Shown here: one piece after another, positions 45,430-56,062 of the stretch
Position numbering within the stretch: position 1 is the stretch's first letter
How the letters are laid out: each line of letters opens with the position of its first letter
DNA from: Adiantum capillus-veneris
Lineage: Eukaryota; Streptophyta; Polypodiopsida; Polypodiales; Pteridaceae
Assembly (NCBI GenBank): GCA_014529385.2
Contig: CM043942.1
Coordinates: forward strand, 5,484,501-5,548,500
DNA: 64,000 bases
Direction of reading: 5' to 3'
Program-made: the position numbers and the translations under genes
Notes under the pieces: generated by a model
The model's database searches: none
Seen by the model: the letters and a program-made list of their open reading frames with translations, nothing else
Told to the model about the DNA's origin: nothing

Positions 45430-46281
45430 TTTGTTTCAACTACGAAAGTTGAAGCTTTAGAGAGTTGGGCTATAGGGGCATATGGTTCAACCTCCTAGAC
45501 ATGCACCATTTTGGGTTTTATTTCCTCAGGAGGTAATATCTCATGGACTATGTCTTCAGTGACAAGGCTAAATATTGGTTTCTGTGTTGTGACACTCCCT
45601 GTCTCCAAATTAATAGTTCATTTGGTCGCTACCATCCACGTGCATCCTAGGTTTATATTACTTTCCATACTTCCAGCAGGCATGACCAAAAAGTCTTGAG
45701 CTATGAATCCCGTTGTCATAACTGACAGAAGTGTGCCAGATTCCAAAAACCGTAGTTCTTTTCTTGTTGACACCCTTGACTTGGATAGTAATCTCAGATA
45801 GAGATAGATTTCCCAACTGACAACACACTCCATATGAAAATAGATTATATTTAGCACCCATGTCTAACAAGGTATTATATATCACTTTTTGATAGACGCT
45901 ATTTAGTTCAATAGGGTATCGTAGAGGTGTGTCAGAGTCCAACCAATCAATATCTGTTTCAACGTGGAATGCATGTGTAACGTCAGGGTTGGCCTCTCGT
46001 TGGTGTCTTATGCGTTGTTGATGCTCCTTAGCCTCAGCTTGAGCTTGTATCTTCTTCAATTCTCTTTGTGCCTTGGCTGCCTTTTTTTTATGGATGGCAC
46101 ATAGCTCCTCTTGGCTTAAAGGATCATAGTATCTTTTAAAATTTACTCCCATTGAGGAATCCAATGGTTTCAACTCCATCAAGAGTCTCCACACGAATGG
46201 TACCTTGTGGGGCGATTTCACATACTCTATATGGTCCTTTTCCCGCATATTTTCAAGTTTTCTTTTTGTTATGCACTCCAT
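45430..46281 (-). pseudogene. Gypsy N post-integrase domain: coiled helix plus retropepsin-like DMGA motif
   Basis: The 207-codon minus-strand frame 46281-45658 begins at the end of integrase. A charged Ala/Lys/Glu-rich helix comes first (CAIHKKKAAKAQRELKKIQ). Then VETDIDWLDSDTPLRYPIEL and YNTLLDMGAKYNLFSYGVC follow, with DMGA at plus-strand 45853-45864. The pattern VxxDxDWL, then LR, then (L/V)D(T/M)GA(R/K)xN, then SY aligns with the post-integrase domain of element G (33390-33500). The catalytic Ser/Thr is Met here. Further downstream the frame shifts, but a KAYKWVPKSL phrase (about 45400) echoes the WVPK repeats in G. Confidence 0.6.
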
Positions 46282-46386
46282 ACATTTTTCACAGCCAATT
46301 GTCTTTCTTTATCTAGCCTTTCACGGATATATAAACGCTCAACTAAAGGGTTACCATCCCAAACTTCTTGTGAAGCTACATGCAAA

Positions 46387-47110
46387 CTAGGAAATTACAA
46401 ACTCCCATGGCATAGCTGCTTCTTGGCTATATACCATTTTGAATGGTGTATAATTAATAGCCACTTTGTAAGAAGTACGATAAGCCCATAGAGTTGATAT
46501 CAGCTTCAAATCCCAATCTGTGTGATGAGCTTCCACTGTTTTGGTCAAGATAGAAATTAAGGTCTTGTTAGGGGTCTCAGCTTGGCCATTTGCTTGTGGA
46601 TAATAAGGTATGGACTTATGGTGGGCTATCATGGAGTTTGTCATGAGTTCCTTTATCACTCCATTTATAAAATGAGTACCATTGTCACTCACAATTTCAA
46701 AGGGACAACCAAATCTTGTAATAATTTTCTCAAAGAGAAATTTGGTAATTGACCTTGCATCAGCCTTACGTGTTTCCCTGGCTTTCACCCACTTCGTCAC
46801 ATAGTCAGTGGCAACGATAATATATCGAGATTGAGTGTTGCCAGAATAATTGAGTGTTACGAGGTACCGGACTAATTGGGCCTACAAAGTCTAAACCCCA
46901 TTTTTCAAATGGTTGAGTCACTTTAATAGAATGTAAGGGCATCTTATCCTTTCATTGTGTGATCTTGTAACATTAGAATTCATCACATCCTTTTGAAAAA
47001 AGTGATGCATCCTTGAATAAGGTAGGCCACCAATAGTCTGATTGCAACACCTTTCTAGCAGTTAGTTCCCCTAATAAATGTCCTCCGGTTATACCCATGT
47101 GGGCTTCTTG
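46387..47110 (-). pseudogene. Gypsy N integrase
   Basis: The H2C2 finger and the first Asp (about 47100-46810) are scrambled by frameshifts but keep YWWPTLFKDA-type and DYVTKW sequence. The 137-codon frame 46800-46387 is clean: ADARSITKFLFEKIITRFGC, EIVSDNGTHF (second Asp), YPQANGQAETPNKTL (Glu), LWAYRTSYKVAINYTPFKMV and YSQEAAMP. This is the usual gypsy integrase core. Confidence 0.88.
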
Positions 47111-47640
47111 CAGTATGTATAAATTATCATCCTCACCAGAGCACAACATCTAAGAATATTGTCCTTCCCTAGCTTGTAGAGAGTTCCCACAATTAGAGAA
47201 TAATGTTCACATTCTTTTATCAGTTTTTGAGCTATATCCTTATGAGGCTCCTTGGGTGGAAAAGCATTAACTAAAAAGTTCACAATCTTCTCACTCCATG
47301 CAGGCATGGTCTCAACTAGGAATAGGGAAGTATCGGGCAATTCATCATTGACTCTACTAGGGGCTTCACCATTGGGTATGCAAAACAAATGATTTGCCAT
47401 GACATGTCTTTTACTAGGTTTCACCACAACGGTAAAATCAAACTCAAGAAGAATTAACAACCATCGTGCAATTCTTCCCGTGGAACAAGGTCTATTTACT
47501 GGATACAACAAGGCTTGATGATCCACATAGAAAAAAAACTTGTTGGTAAGGAGGTAGTAGTGAAATTTCTTTACTGCATAAATCATAGCTCAAGCTTCCT
47601 GCTTTGTAGTGGTGTAGTTTCTCTTAGCATCATTCAATTG
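47089..47640 (-). pseudogene. Gypsy N RNase H
   Basis: The minus-strand frame 47586-47089 has MIYAVKKFHYYLLTNKFFFY, VDHQALLYPVNRPCSTGRIA and WLLILLEFDFTVVVKPSKRH, the RNase H to integrase connection of gypsy elements. The upstream half (YPISFASRQLNDAKRNYTTT) lies across a TGA at about 47590. Confidence 0.85.
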
Positions 47641-47748
47641 ACGACTTGCAAAGCTAATGGGGTAGTCCAATTTATGTTCTCCTGGTTGAGCTAGAACACA
47701 CCCAATAGAAAAGTTTGATTCATCAATATGCACATGGAAAATTACATT

Positions 47749-48701
47749 TCAATCGGGCACTCGTAGAATGGGAGCACTTTTCAAGGTCTTTTTCAATGAC
47801 TCATAAGCATGGTCACACTCCGTGGTCCAGTGGAACTCAATAGGAAGCTTGTACAAAGGACGAGCTATCTCTACAAAGTTTAAAATAAACCGTCGATCAT
47901 AACCAACATGGCCCTTGAACCTTTGAACTCCTTTATAGTTTGTAGGTGGTGGCAAATCAACAATTGCTTTAATTTTTCTCTCATCTATGGAAATCTCATT
48001 TTTGGACACTATATGCCCTAAAATGAATCCATGTTTAACCCAAAGTTGGCATTTAAAGGGTTTAAGGAGATGTGATACAATCTGCAATTCTCAAACACTT
48101 TTCATAAACATGATAGATGTTCTTTCCAAGAAGAATAAACACAAGGGTCATTTAAGAAATCTTCGCAAAACTCCCTCAAATATTCTCTAAAATCGGCGTT
48201 TAATAACCTTTAGAAGGTAGCAAGAGCATTGGTTAAGCCAAAAGCCATGACACAAAATGCGAACACTCCAAATTCGGTTATAAAATCCATTGTAGCTTGG
48301 TCCTCTAGTAAAATTGTGATTTGATCGTATTTAGAGTACCCATCTAGAAAGCTATAAGCTTCCTTTCCTGCAACTCTTTCAAGCATATTTTCTGAGTATG
48401 GCAAGGGGTAATGGTCCCTCCTAGTGGCGGCATTGAACTTCTTGAGATCCACACACCCTCTGAGTTTTCCATTATTTTTCAACACAATCACTATTGGAGA
48501 CACCGATTCTGAGTGCACAATAGGGTATATGAATCCGCATTTGACAAGCTTTTTAAACTCTTCTTGAACAATCTTTGCATACTTAGGATTTGTTTGGTAG
48601 GGTTGTTGCTGGACAGGTTTAGCCATGCTATTCATGGGAATCGTGTGTTGCACCACGGAAGGTGGAACACCTTTCATATCATGATATGTCCAAGAAAACA
48701 T
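47749..48701 (-). pseudogene. Gypsy N reverse transcriptase, catalytic motif destroyed
   Basis: The frame 48701-48210 has YAKIVQEEFKKLVKCGFIYP, GKLRGCVDLKKFNAATRRDH, KEAYSFLDGYSKYDQI and FCVMAFGLTNALATF. After a stop the sequence continues LREFCEDFLNDPCVYSS, where the usual YMDD reads LNDP (plus-strand 48143-48154). It goes on to GFILGHIVSKNEISID and FHWTTECDHAYESLKKTL in the frame 48087-47749. All RT motifs are present in order, but this copy could not be catalytic. Confidence 0.9.
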
Positions 48702-48966
48702 ATCCTTGAATTCCTTGAGAAGTTCTTTAAGTACATACTTCTTAGTCTCTATTAGATCTTGGGCAATGAAAAAAGGTTTGGACTCTTCTCTTGGTCTGCT
48801 AACTCTATCTCCTTAACTATCACTAGACTGTCATAGACTCCATTGCTTCCATCGATAGGTTTTCTTTAAGACTTTGTATACACAACCCTACGCTCCTCTA
48901 TGGTGTAGGATTTGAAATGATCAGGTGTACAGGGTGTAAGTATGTGGGGTCTTGTTGTCCTGTGGA

Positions 48967-49827
48967 CTATGATTTCACTTTCGCTTCCTTTTGTAGATGA
49001 GCTAACTCTTGATTTTGTCGTCTCCTTCCAATACAACTCAACTTTGGATTCTCTGGGCCAATGTCAATGGGTTGTGGAATACACCACATAACACTTTGAA
49101 TATATTCACCCAAGTTATCTACCAACTTCTGATGAGCATCACATGCCCCTATATAATTAAGCCATTCTGCTATAGATTTCTTTTCATCTATTTTAGCACG
49201 CAAATTTTCTCAATAATGTCGCCTCTTATATCTATTACTCTTCTTGTCTAATTTTTTATTACGGCCGATGTCTAGTGAAGAGTTACTAGATGATTCGCTA
49301 CTTGTGTCTTCTGCTCTCCTGGATAGATTGTCATCTAGGGTACCATTGGGCCTTGAATGGTCTATCCTGATATTTGCACTAAGATTTAACTCAGATTCTT
49401 TGTCCTCAAAGTCAATTTCACTTGATGATTTTGACTTCAAATCGTGTAGGCTATAGTCATGTGAGACACTACTAGTTCCAATGTTAGTCAAGCCTTCATC
49501 TTGTAGGTCATTAGAAGCTATATGCATTGCTCCTATCATATTTAAGGGTACAAGTTGTAGCATTTCATCCCCCTTAGGTGTTACTCAGGTCGTCCCCCTA
49601 TTGCCCCAAGTGTCTATGGTTGCTGCTAGGTGGACCCAATCCACATTGTCAGACTCAGTCATCCCTGGTAGAACATATATATAAGGAGAATCTTCTCCAA
49701 TGTCAGTGTCCATTTCACATCTGTAACAATATTGCAATGGGTCCGAGAGAACTGTGGTGTCAGATCTATGATCATTATAAATCCATTTCCTAGAGGATGT
49801 GCTCGACCAGTTACAAGATCTACTCAA
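48967..49827 (-). pseudogene. Gypsy N protease-RT linker
   Basis: Two frames of Ser/Asp/Glu-rich sequence (49827-49585 and 49563-49210, with SSSEIDFEDKESELNLSANI and DTSSESSSNSSLDIGRNKKL) and one of charged sequence (49203-48967) lie between the protease and RT. This matches a spacer in the polyprotein rather than a separate gene. Confidence 0.6.
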
Positions 49828-49849
49828 ATGACAGAGTCTTAGAATTGCA

Positions 49850-50400
49850 AGTAGACATGGTTTTTAGACCAGTCATTCACCATGTTTGCTTCCCTCATGA
49901 AAGGACGACCTAAGATTACCTCAAATGGCATAGTGTGCTCGGAGAAATACATGACAATGAAGGTATTCTTATTTTGTGTTGAAAGACCTTGAGCTTGAGA
50001 GCTTCTAGCATCCTAATAGGCTTTAACAATAGTCCCATTGGCCATCTTTACCACTATGTTTGTGGTCCCAAGGTGAGGTCTTCCCATAGTTTCCCAACAA
50101 TTTTTAGTCACAATGCTAACCGCAGGCCACCATCAAGGATTCCCTTCACAATTAATCCCTTGGTAGTGATTGGTATGGTCGCATTGGATTTGTCGCCTTC
50201 AGGTATTTCAATAACAAAGTTCTCTTTTAGGTTGGGTTGTGGATCTAAGTGTTCCTCCTCTATTGTCACCTCCCTAGATCCATCTATCTATGCAAATTGT
50301 GGTAGCCCAACTTCTCCATTCAGGAAAGCTTGAAGAGCTAAGAATAGCTCGGGGTCTCCATATAGTTTGGACATGATGGTGGTTCTAACATCTGAAGCCA
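49850..50400 (-). pseudogene. Gypsy N protease region (retropepsin 1)
   Basis: Minus strand: EEEHLDPQPNLKENFVIEIP, then GLIVKGILDGG (plus-strand 50123-50134), in which the active-site triplet D-S/T-G reads D-G-G. After a frame break come WETMGRPHLGTTNIVVKMAN and GTIVK. The second half of the domain is degenerate. It is in the normal place between gag and RT, so the DMGA domain after integrase is a second such domain. Confidence 0.65.
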
Positions 50401-50409
50401 TGAAAATTA

Positions 50410-52047
50410 TCAATTTGGCAATATTAACGGTACCTTTTGGGATTTAGTCCCTTGATGTGGGGATGATGGGACCTCTATTTCTTCGATACGGTCAGGTAAT
50501 CCCTCTGTAAAAATTATGTCTAACAAGAAAGGAGTACGTCCACTTTCCCATGACTTAAAGTCACTTTCTTCTTGGATAACACTAGGTATGGCTAGAGGTC
50601 TATGGACTTTGTGAGGTTGCTTTTGCATAGGGAACACTGTGTTGGTAATTTGGATCTGCTTAGGTGTTGGCTCTAGATCCCTTTGGGTCTCTTCTACCAA
50701 ACTCATTAATTGCTTGACTCGCTCGATCTCCTCTGTAGGGTTTGGGTAAGTTCCTATCTTCTTATTGGGTCCTGGCCATTGTGTCTCATGAAGATCTTCC
50801 TTATTGGTTTCTTTCCTAGTGGTAGTTTTGATCTCCATGGTTTCACCTGAATTAGAATCCTCTTTAATGTCGTTCATATATACGGGTTTGTCACCAGTCC
50901 CTATGTTGGTCTTTGAAATGGGGTCTGACTTCACTAATTTTTGCGATCTCTTCCTTCGTGCCGTGTTTCTTTCATCAAGAATATAATTTTGTTTTTGAGA
51001 ATCAATCGTGTGAGTACATTTACTGGTACCACATGTGTACTTTGTGATGGTTCCTCATTCACCTCAATCAAGTCTAATGGAGTGATCTTTGATGCATTTG
51101 GATTATTCGGACATTGGGAAATCAAATGATCTTTGACACATTGATTACACATATTAGTATTATAGAAATGCTTGCTTGATTGGTTTGCATTAGTGTAGCA
51201 TTATTTTGTAGCCTAATAGGACACTCGGCTACACGATGTAGACCCCCACACTCATAACACTGAAGAGGTGGTCTCTTGGCAGTGTAATTGATATTTTGGC
51301 CTCTTGTTGCAAGAGCAACTACTTCATAGACAAGTTGGGGCTTGCTTGTCCCCAATAGTCCTCCATGTAATATTGTGGACTTTCTTTAAGTGCATCAATC
51401 CCATAGGCAATATTAGGGTCTATATCTTCCTCACATCCTTCCAAACAAGTAATAGATGACTCACAACCAACTTGATTCACAGAAGTGATTCTCGGATGTG
51501 GTTGTTGCAGTCTTAGCACTGGAGGTGGTAAGGGTGTTGTTTGAACAAAATTGTGGGCCTTAGGACCATGTGTTGTGACGTTCGTTCAAGAGGTGGACCG
51601 ACATCAATGCTAGCACTCGAGGTGTGTCCGTCCATGCTAAGGTTGACCATACCTCCCACATGCATTGCAATTCCAAATGAATTTTACTCTAAATGTAGCA
51701 AATTGAGTAGTATTGTTTCTCCCTTCTTGGACACATATGATTGTTTTGTGGAGCATGATTGTCTATAAGACTCTCTTGAATGGCCTTGCTGAGATCTGCT
51801 AAAGTCATCTTAGAGATCTTTGGCTCCTTAGCAATAGGCTTTAGGGTCATTGGCTGATTCCCCAATGCTTGCAAGCTAGTAGATTTAGGATCAACAGACA
51901 CTCTTTCTCCTTGAATCATTAGATTATCCTCCAATTGGATGGCATTGGCGGTGACTACTTCCCAAGTGGTGAACCTCTAATGACTAGGTCATTGTAGATA
52001 TCCTCATGGCGTAATCCCCTAATGGATCTATCAAGAAATTGGTTATT
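50410..52047 (-). pseudogene. Gypsy N gag C-terminal part with two zinc knuckles
   Basis: The minus-strand frames 51934-51689 (QALGNQPMTLKPIAKEPKIS), 51519-51319, 51355-51122 and 51152-50934 follow one another. Two knuckles, CYECGGLHRVAEC and CNQCVKDHLISQC, both have three rather than four residues between the second Cys and His, a family signature. The frame 50934-50410 is the hydrophilic tail (PTEEIERVKQLMSLVEETQR). The N-terminal part of gag continues at 56810 after the C3 insertion. Confidence 0.8.
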
Positions 52048-52052
52048 ATTGA

Positions 52053-52829
52053 TGTTAAGTATGAATCATGATTTACCCTTGTAATTTTCTATGGTAAAAG
52101 CGCACATTTGTAAGGCCCCCATTATGAGGAGACGTCATCGTGCCTGAAGGAAAATCACTCACCGGAAACCAAAATTTTCACGGACAAGAATCAGGGACAA
52201 CTTTAGAGGCCTCGGGGCGGAGGCCCCCGAGACTTTTTTTCGCCGGAATATTCTTTTTTGTCGGAATATTATGGCCGGACGACGGCCGGAAAGTGGTCGG
52301 AAAACAACCAATTGGTTGGCCGGTGGCCGGTAGTCAATGGCCGGTGGCCGGTGGTCGGAAGTCAATGGCGGGTGGCCGGTGGCCGAATTCAAAAGCGGAC
52401 TTTTCTTCTCAAGGGCGGCCACACATGGGCGGATTGGAGGGTCCGATTTGGACTTATTCGCACAAGGGCGGCTACACATGGCTGTCTCTCATAAGAGAGG
52501 GCAGCCCTTTTGGCCTATAAAAGGAGGCCATTTCTACACACATTTCATAGTGTGAAGTTGATGCAACAAGGTGAGTGTGAGGTGGTGAGAGTGAAGCAAG
52601 GCGGGAGCTCCATTAAGGGTATAATCCCTTTGTAAACTACTTCTTGTTTTGAAGTACTAAAGCCATTGAGTGGCTGCTTTCCCGTGGACGTAGCCCACAT
52701 TGGGTGAACCACGTATATCGTGTGTACCCTCTCTCTCTCTCTACTCTATAATATCGTGTATATAAATCTGTCTCTCTCCATTAAGTAATCTACTCAATTA
52801 TCTATTTAGCTACGTCTTATTTCCTAACA
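52053..52829 (+). repeat. 5' LTR of C3
   Basis: It begins TGTTAAGTATGAATC and ends CTAACA. It contains a run of GGCCGG/CCGGCC-like alternating motifs (52270-52390), a TATA box (TATAAAAGG, about 52515), and a TC microsatellite (52732-52744). Confidence 0.95.
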
Positions 52830-52831
52830 AC

Positions 52832-52843
52832 TGGTATCCGAGC
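52832..52843 (+). other. Primer binding site of C3
   Basis: TGGTATCCGAGC two bases after the LTR end. It is like the standard TGGTATCAGAGC with one CA to CC change; initiator Met tRNA type. Confidence 0.9.
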
Positions 52844-52902
52844 AAGGTTTGCTCGTAGCTAAATTATCTCAAGGAAAGGAGTCCTTGAATTGAGTGGGAG
52901 TT

Positions 52903-55323
52903 ATGGCGGAGGAAGGGAAGCTCAAGATTGAGAATTTCAACGGAAAAAACTACCAACATTGGAAGATGCATATTGAAGACTATCTCTACCAGAAGGACCT
53001 CTATTTGCCACTAGGCGGTCTTGCGAAGAAGCCCGCAACAATGGCAGATGAAGCATGGATTGTCCTTGATCGAAAGGCACTGGGAACAATCCGGTTAAGC
53101 TTGGCGTTAACGATGGCCTTCAATGTTTCGGAGATGAAGACCACGGAGGACTTGATGAAGTCACTTGACGACTTCTACGAGAAACCATCGGCATCCAATA
53201 AGGTATTTCTTATGAAGCGCTTGTTCAATCTAAAGATGACAGAGAATGGTTCAGTTGCAGAACACCTAAATGACTTTAACACAAACATAAGTCAACTTCG
53301 ATCAGTGAAAATCAATTTCGATGACGAAGTGCGAGCTCTCCTTATACTATCATCTCTACCGGATAGTTGGGACAGCCTTGTGATGGCTGTAAGTAATTCT
53401 ATCTCTGGCACAAATACTCTTAAGTTTGATGATGTTGTGGGTGTTCTCCTAAGCGAGGAAATGCGAAGGAGAAGCACAGGAGAATCATCAAGTGCTGCAC
53501 TATCAGTGGAAACAAGAGGAAGGCTTAAGGAGAGGTTCAAAAACCAAAAGGGTCGTGATCGCTCAAGGCGGAGCAAGTCACGCACAAAGTCAGTTCTTGA
53601 ATGTTGGAACTGTGGCAAGAAGGGCCACGTCAAGAAGGATTGTTGGTCCAAGAAGAAGAAGGAGACAGAGTCTCAAGACAACAAGCCAACATCGGAGGCC
53701 AATGTGGCAGGTAAAGTAGAGCAAGATGCTCTAATTCTCTCATTAGACAATGTGTCTAATTCTTGGATAGTAGATTCCGGGGCTTCATTCCATGCGACAC
53801 AACACAAGCAACATTTCCAAGACTACACCAAAGGTAATTTTGGGTATGTATACTTGGAAGATGATGAAGCTTGTGAGATTGTCGGCAAAGGTACAGTTTT
53901 TGTCAAAACTGCTAACGGAAATGAATGGAAGCATAAAGATGTTAGGCGTGTTCCTTCTCTTCGCAAAAATTTGATCTCTACAGGACAATTGGACGATGAA
54001 GGTCACAACATTGCATTCGGAAACAAACGGTGGAAGATCTCAAAGGGATCTTTGGTGGTTGCCAAGGGAGAAAAAGATGGTACACTTTACTTGTGTACTG
54101 TTAGCACGCAACCTTCAACTTGTGCAGCAACTACAGAAGTTGACAGTGCGGTGTGGCACTACCGACTTGGGCATATGAGTGCCAAAGGAATGCAAATCCT
54201 TCAAACAAAGAAGCTTCTACCAGGTTTGAAAGAAGTGGACTTAGAGTTCTGTGAAGATTGTGTTTATGGTAAACAAAAGAGGGTAAAATTTCAAAAATCA
54301 GGAAATGAAAGAAAAAATAAAAAACTTGAGTTGGTTCATTCTGATGTTTGGGGTCCTACAAGTACACCATCACTTCGTGGCTCATTGTACTATGTAACAT
54401 TCATAGACGATGCGACTAGAAAAACATGGGTTCATGTCATGAAGAATAAATCCGATGTATTTTCCATATTTCAAAGGTGGAAAGCCTTTGTGGAGAATGA
54501 AACAGGTACCAAAGTTAAATGCCTCAGATCCGACAATGGAGGCGAATATTGCAGCCAAGCTTTTGAAAGCTTTTGTGCTAGCAATGGCATTCGGAGGCAA
54601 AGGACAACCCCAAGGAGACCTCAACAAAATGGGATTTCGGAAAGGATGAACAGGACAATCATGGAACGAGCACGAAGCATGCGGCTACATGCAGGCCTAC
54701 CGCTTGAGCTTTGGGCAGAAGCTGTAAGTACGTCTGTGTACTTAATCAATCGGTCACCCTCAACGGCATTGGATGGGGGAGTTCCAGAAGAGGCATGGAC
54801 AGGTAAACCGGTGAATTATGCATTTCTCAAAGTGTTTGGGTGTGAGGCTTTCATGCACATAGATAGAAGCCTAAGATCAAAGCTAGATGCAAAGTCCAAA
54901 AAGTGTTTCTTCATTGGCTATGGTGAAGGAGACTTTGGGTATCGCCTATGGAATCCAGAAGATGGTAAAATCTTAAGGAGTAGGGATGTAATTTTTAACA
55001 AACAAAATATGTACAAAGATTACTTGGAAAGAAAACAAACAAAAGAAACAGGTGATGAGTACATGGAGCTTGAGGACGGTGAAGACTCAAGGACTGCAAA
55101 CGGTGACAATGTGCAACAACGTCAACCAAATGAGGAGCCTCAACCTATTCCCCGAAGATCTACAAGAGCAAGTAGACCTCCAGAAAGGTTTGTTCCTTCC
55201 TTCAACCATCTCTTGATCTCAGATTCTAGAGAGCCGGAATCATATGAAGAAGCTATGCAACATGAATCCAAAGAGCAAGTAGAGCTCCAGAAAGGTTTGT
55301 TCCTTCCTTCAACCATCTCTTGA
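52903..55323 (+). CDS. C3 gag-protease-integrase polyprotein (RT missing)
   Basis: The open frame can be extended to a GTG at 52894, but the natural start is the ATG at 52903 (MAEEGKLKIENFNGKNYQHW), giving 806 codons. Gag covers about residues 1-225. The zinc knuckle CWNCGKKGHVKKDC is at about 234-247. The protease motif WIVDSGASFHAT is near 289. The pre-integrase HYRLGHM and CEDCVYGKQ follow (418-450). The integrase Asps are HSDVWGP (about 481) and RSDNGGEY (544), and the Glu is NGISERMNR (580), a D,D35E arrangement. The C-terminal region has LKVFGCEAFMHI and RRSTRASRPPERF. The frame is uninterrupted to 55265. A 107-bp direct duplication (55166-55272 and 55273-55379) then shifts it and it stops at 55323, exactly where RT should begin. 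Confidence 0.93.
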   Translation: MAEEGKLKIENFNGKNYQHWKMHIEDYLYQKDLYLPLGGLAKKPATMADEAWIVLDRKALGTIRLSLALTMAFNVSEMKTTEDLMKSLDDFYEKPSASNKVFLMKRLFNLKMTENGSVAEHLNDFNTNISQLRSVKINFDDEVRALLILSSLPDSWDSLVMAVSNSISGTNTLKFDDVVGVLLSEEMRRRSTGESSSAALSVETRGRLKERFKNQKGRDRSRRSKSRTKSVLECWNCGKKGHVKKDCWSKKKKETESQDNKPTSEANVAGKVEQDALILSLDNVSNSWIVDSGASFHATQHKQHFQDYTKGNFGYVYLEDDEACEIVGKGTVFVKTANGNEWKHKDVRRVPSLRKNLISTGQLDDEGHNIAFGNKRWKISKGSLVVAKGEKDGTLYLCTVSTQPSTCAATTEVDSAVWHYRLGHMSAKGMQILQTKKLLPGLKEVDLEFCEDCVYGKQKRVKFQKSGNERKNKKLELVHSDVWGPTSTPSLRGSLYYVTFIDDATRKTWVHVMKNKSDVFSIFQRWKAFVENETGTKVKCLRSDNGGEYCSQAFESFCASNGIRRQRTTPRRPQQNGISERMNRTIMERARSMRLHAGLPLELWAEAVSTSVYLINRSPSTALDGGVPEEAWTGKPVNYAFLKVFGCEAFMHIDRSLRSKLDAKSKKCFFIGYGEGDFGYRLWNPEDGKILRSRDVIFNKQNMYKDYLERKQTKETGDEYMELEDGEDSRTANGDNVQQRQPNEEPQPIPRRSTRASRPPERFVPSFNHLLISDSREPESYEEAMQHESKEQVELQKGLFLPSTIS

Positions 55324-56002
55324 TCTCAGATTCTGGAGAGCCGGAATCATATGAAGAAGCTATGCAACATGAATCCAAGCTATGGTCTGGACAAGGCCAG
55401 ACATTGCACATGCAGTTGGAGTTGTGAGTAGGTTCATGGACAACCTAGGTAAAGAGCATTGGCAAGCTGTGAAGTGGATACTTAAGTATCTAAAAGGGAC
55501 AACAACAAATGCTTTGTATTTTGGAGGAACTGATATTTTTCTAGAAGGGTATGCTGATGCAGATATGGCAGGTGACAAAGATACTCGAAGGAGCACTACT
55601 GGCTATGTGTTCACGGTTGGAGGCATGGCACTAAGCTGGGCTTCAAAGTTGCAGAAAGTGGTTTCACTTTCTACCATGGAAGCAGAGTATGTAGCAATGA
55701 CGGAGGCAAGCAAAGAAATTATGTGGCTTCACAGATTCTTAGAAGAGCTTGGATTCAAACAAGACAATTGTGTCTTGTACAGTGATAGCCAAAGCGCTAT
55801 CCATCTTGCGAAGAACTCAGCCTTTCATTCAAGGACAAAGCACATTGAGGTGAGATATCACTTCATACGCACTCTTTTGGAAGAGGGACAGCTAAAGATA
55901 GGAAAGGTGCATACAAGTGAAAATCCTGCAGACATGTTTACAAAGGTGGTCAACAAGGAGAAGCTGAGATTTTGCTCATCTTCAATCAGCATTCAAGGAT
56001 AA
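55273..56002 (+). pseudogene. C3 RNase H fragment joined after deletion of reverse transcriptase
   Basis: The second copy of the 107-bp duplication ends in HESK. The sequence then goes straight to VWTRPDIAHAVGVVSRFMDN (55385), which normally lies just C-terminal to the RT domain. No YVDD is present. RNase H is intact: YADADMAGDKDTRRSTTGYV, STMEAEYVAMTEASKEIMW, YSDSQSAIHLAKNSAFH and ENPADMFTKVV, ending at 56002. A purine-rich stretch (CAAGCAGGAGAT) before 56063 is the polypurine tract. Confidence 0.92.
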
Positions 56003-56062
56003 GAAGCCAGAATGGAAAGCAGTCACAGGTTTGGTTTGGAGATCAGTCTCCAAGCAGGAGAT

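Noticed and set aside
52159-52479. 106-codon minus-strand ORF in the C3 LTR (similar ones at 36667-36964 and 56169-56452)
   Set aside because: Shadow of the GC-rich CCGGCC repeats in the LTR. It recurs because the LTR recurs.
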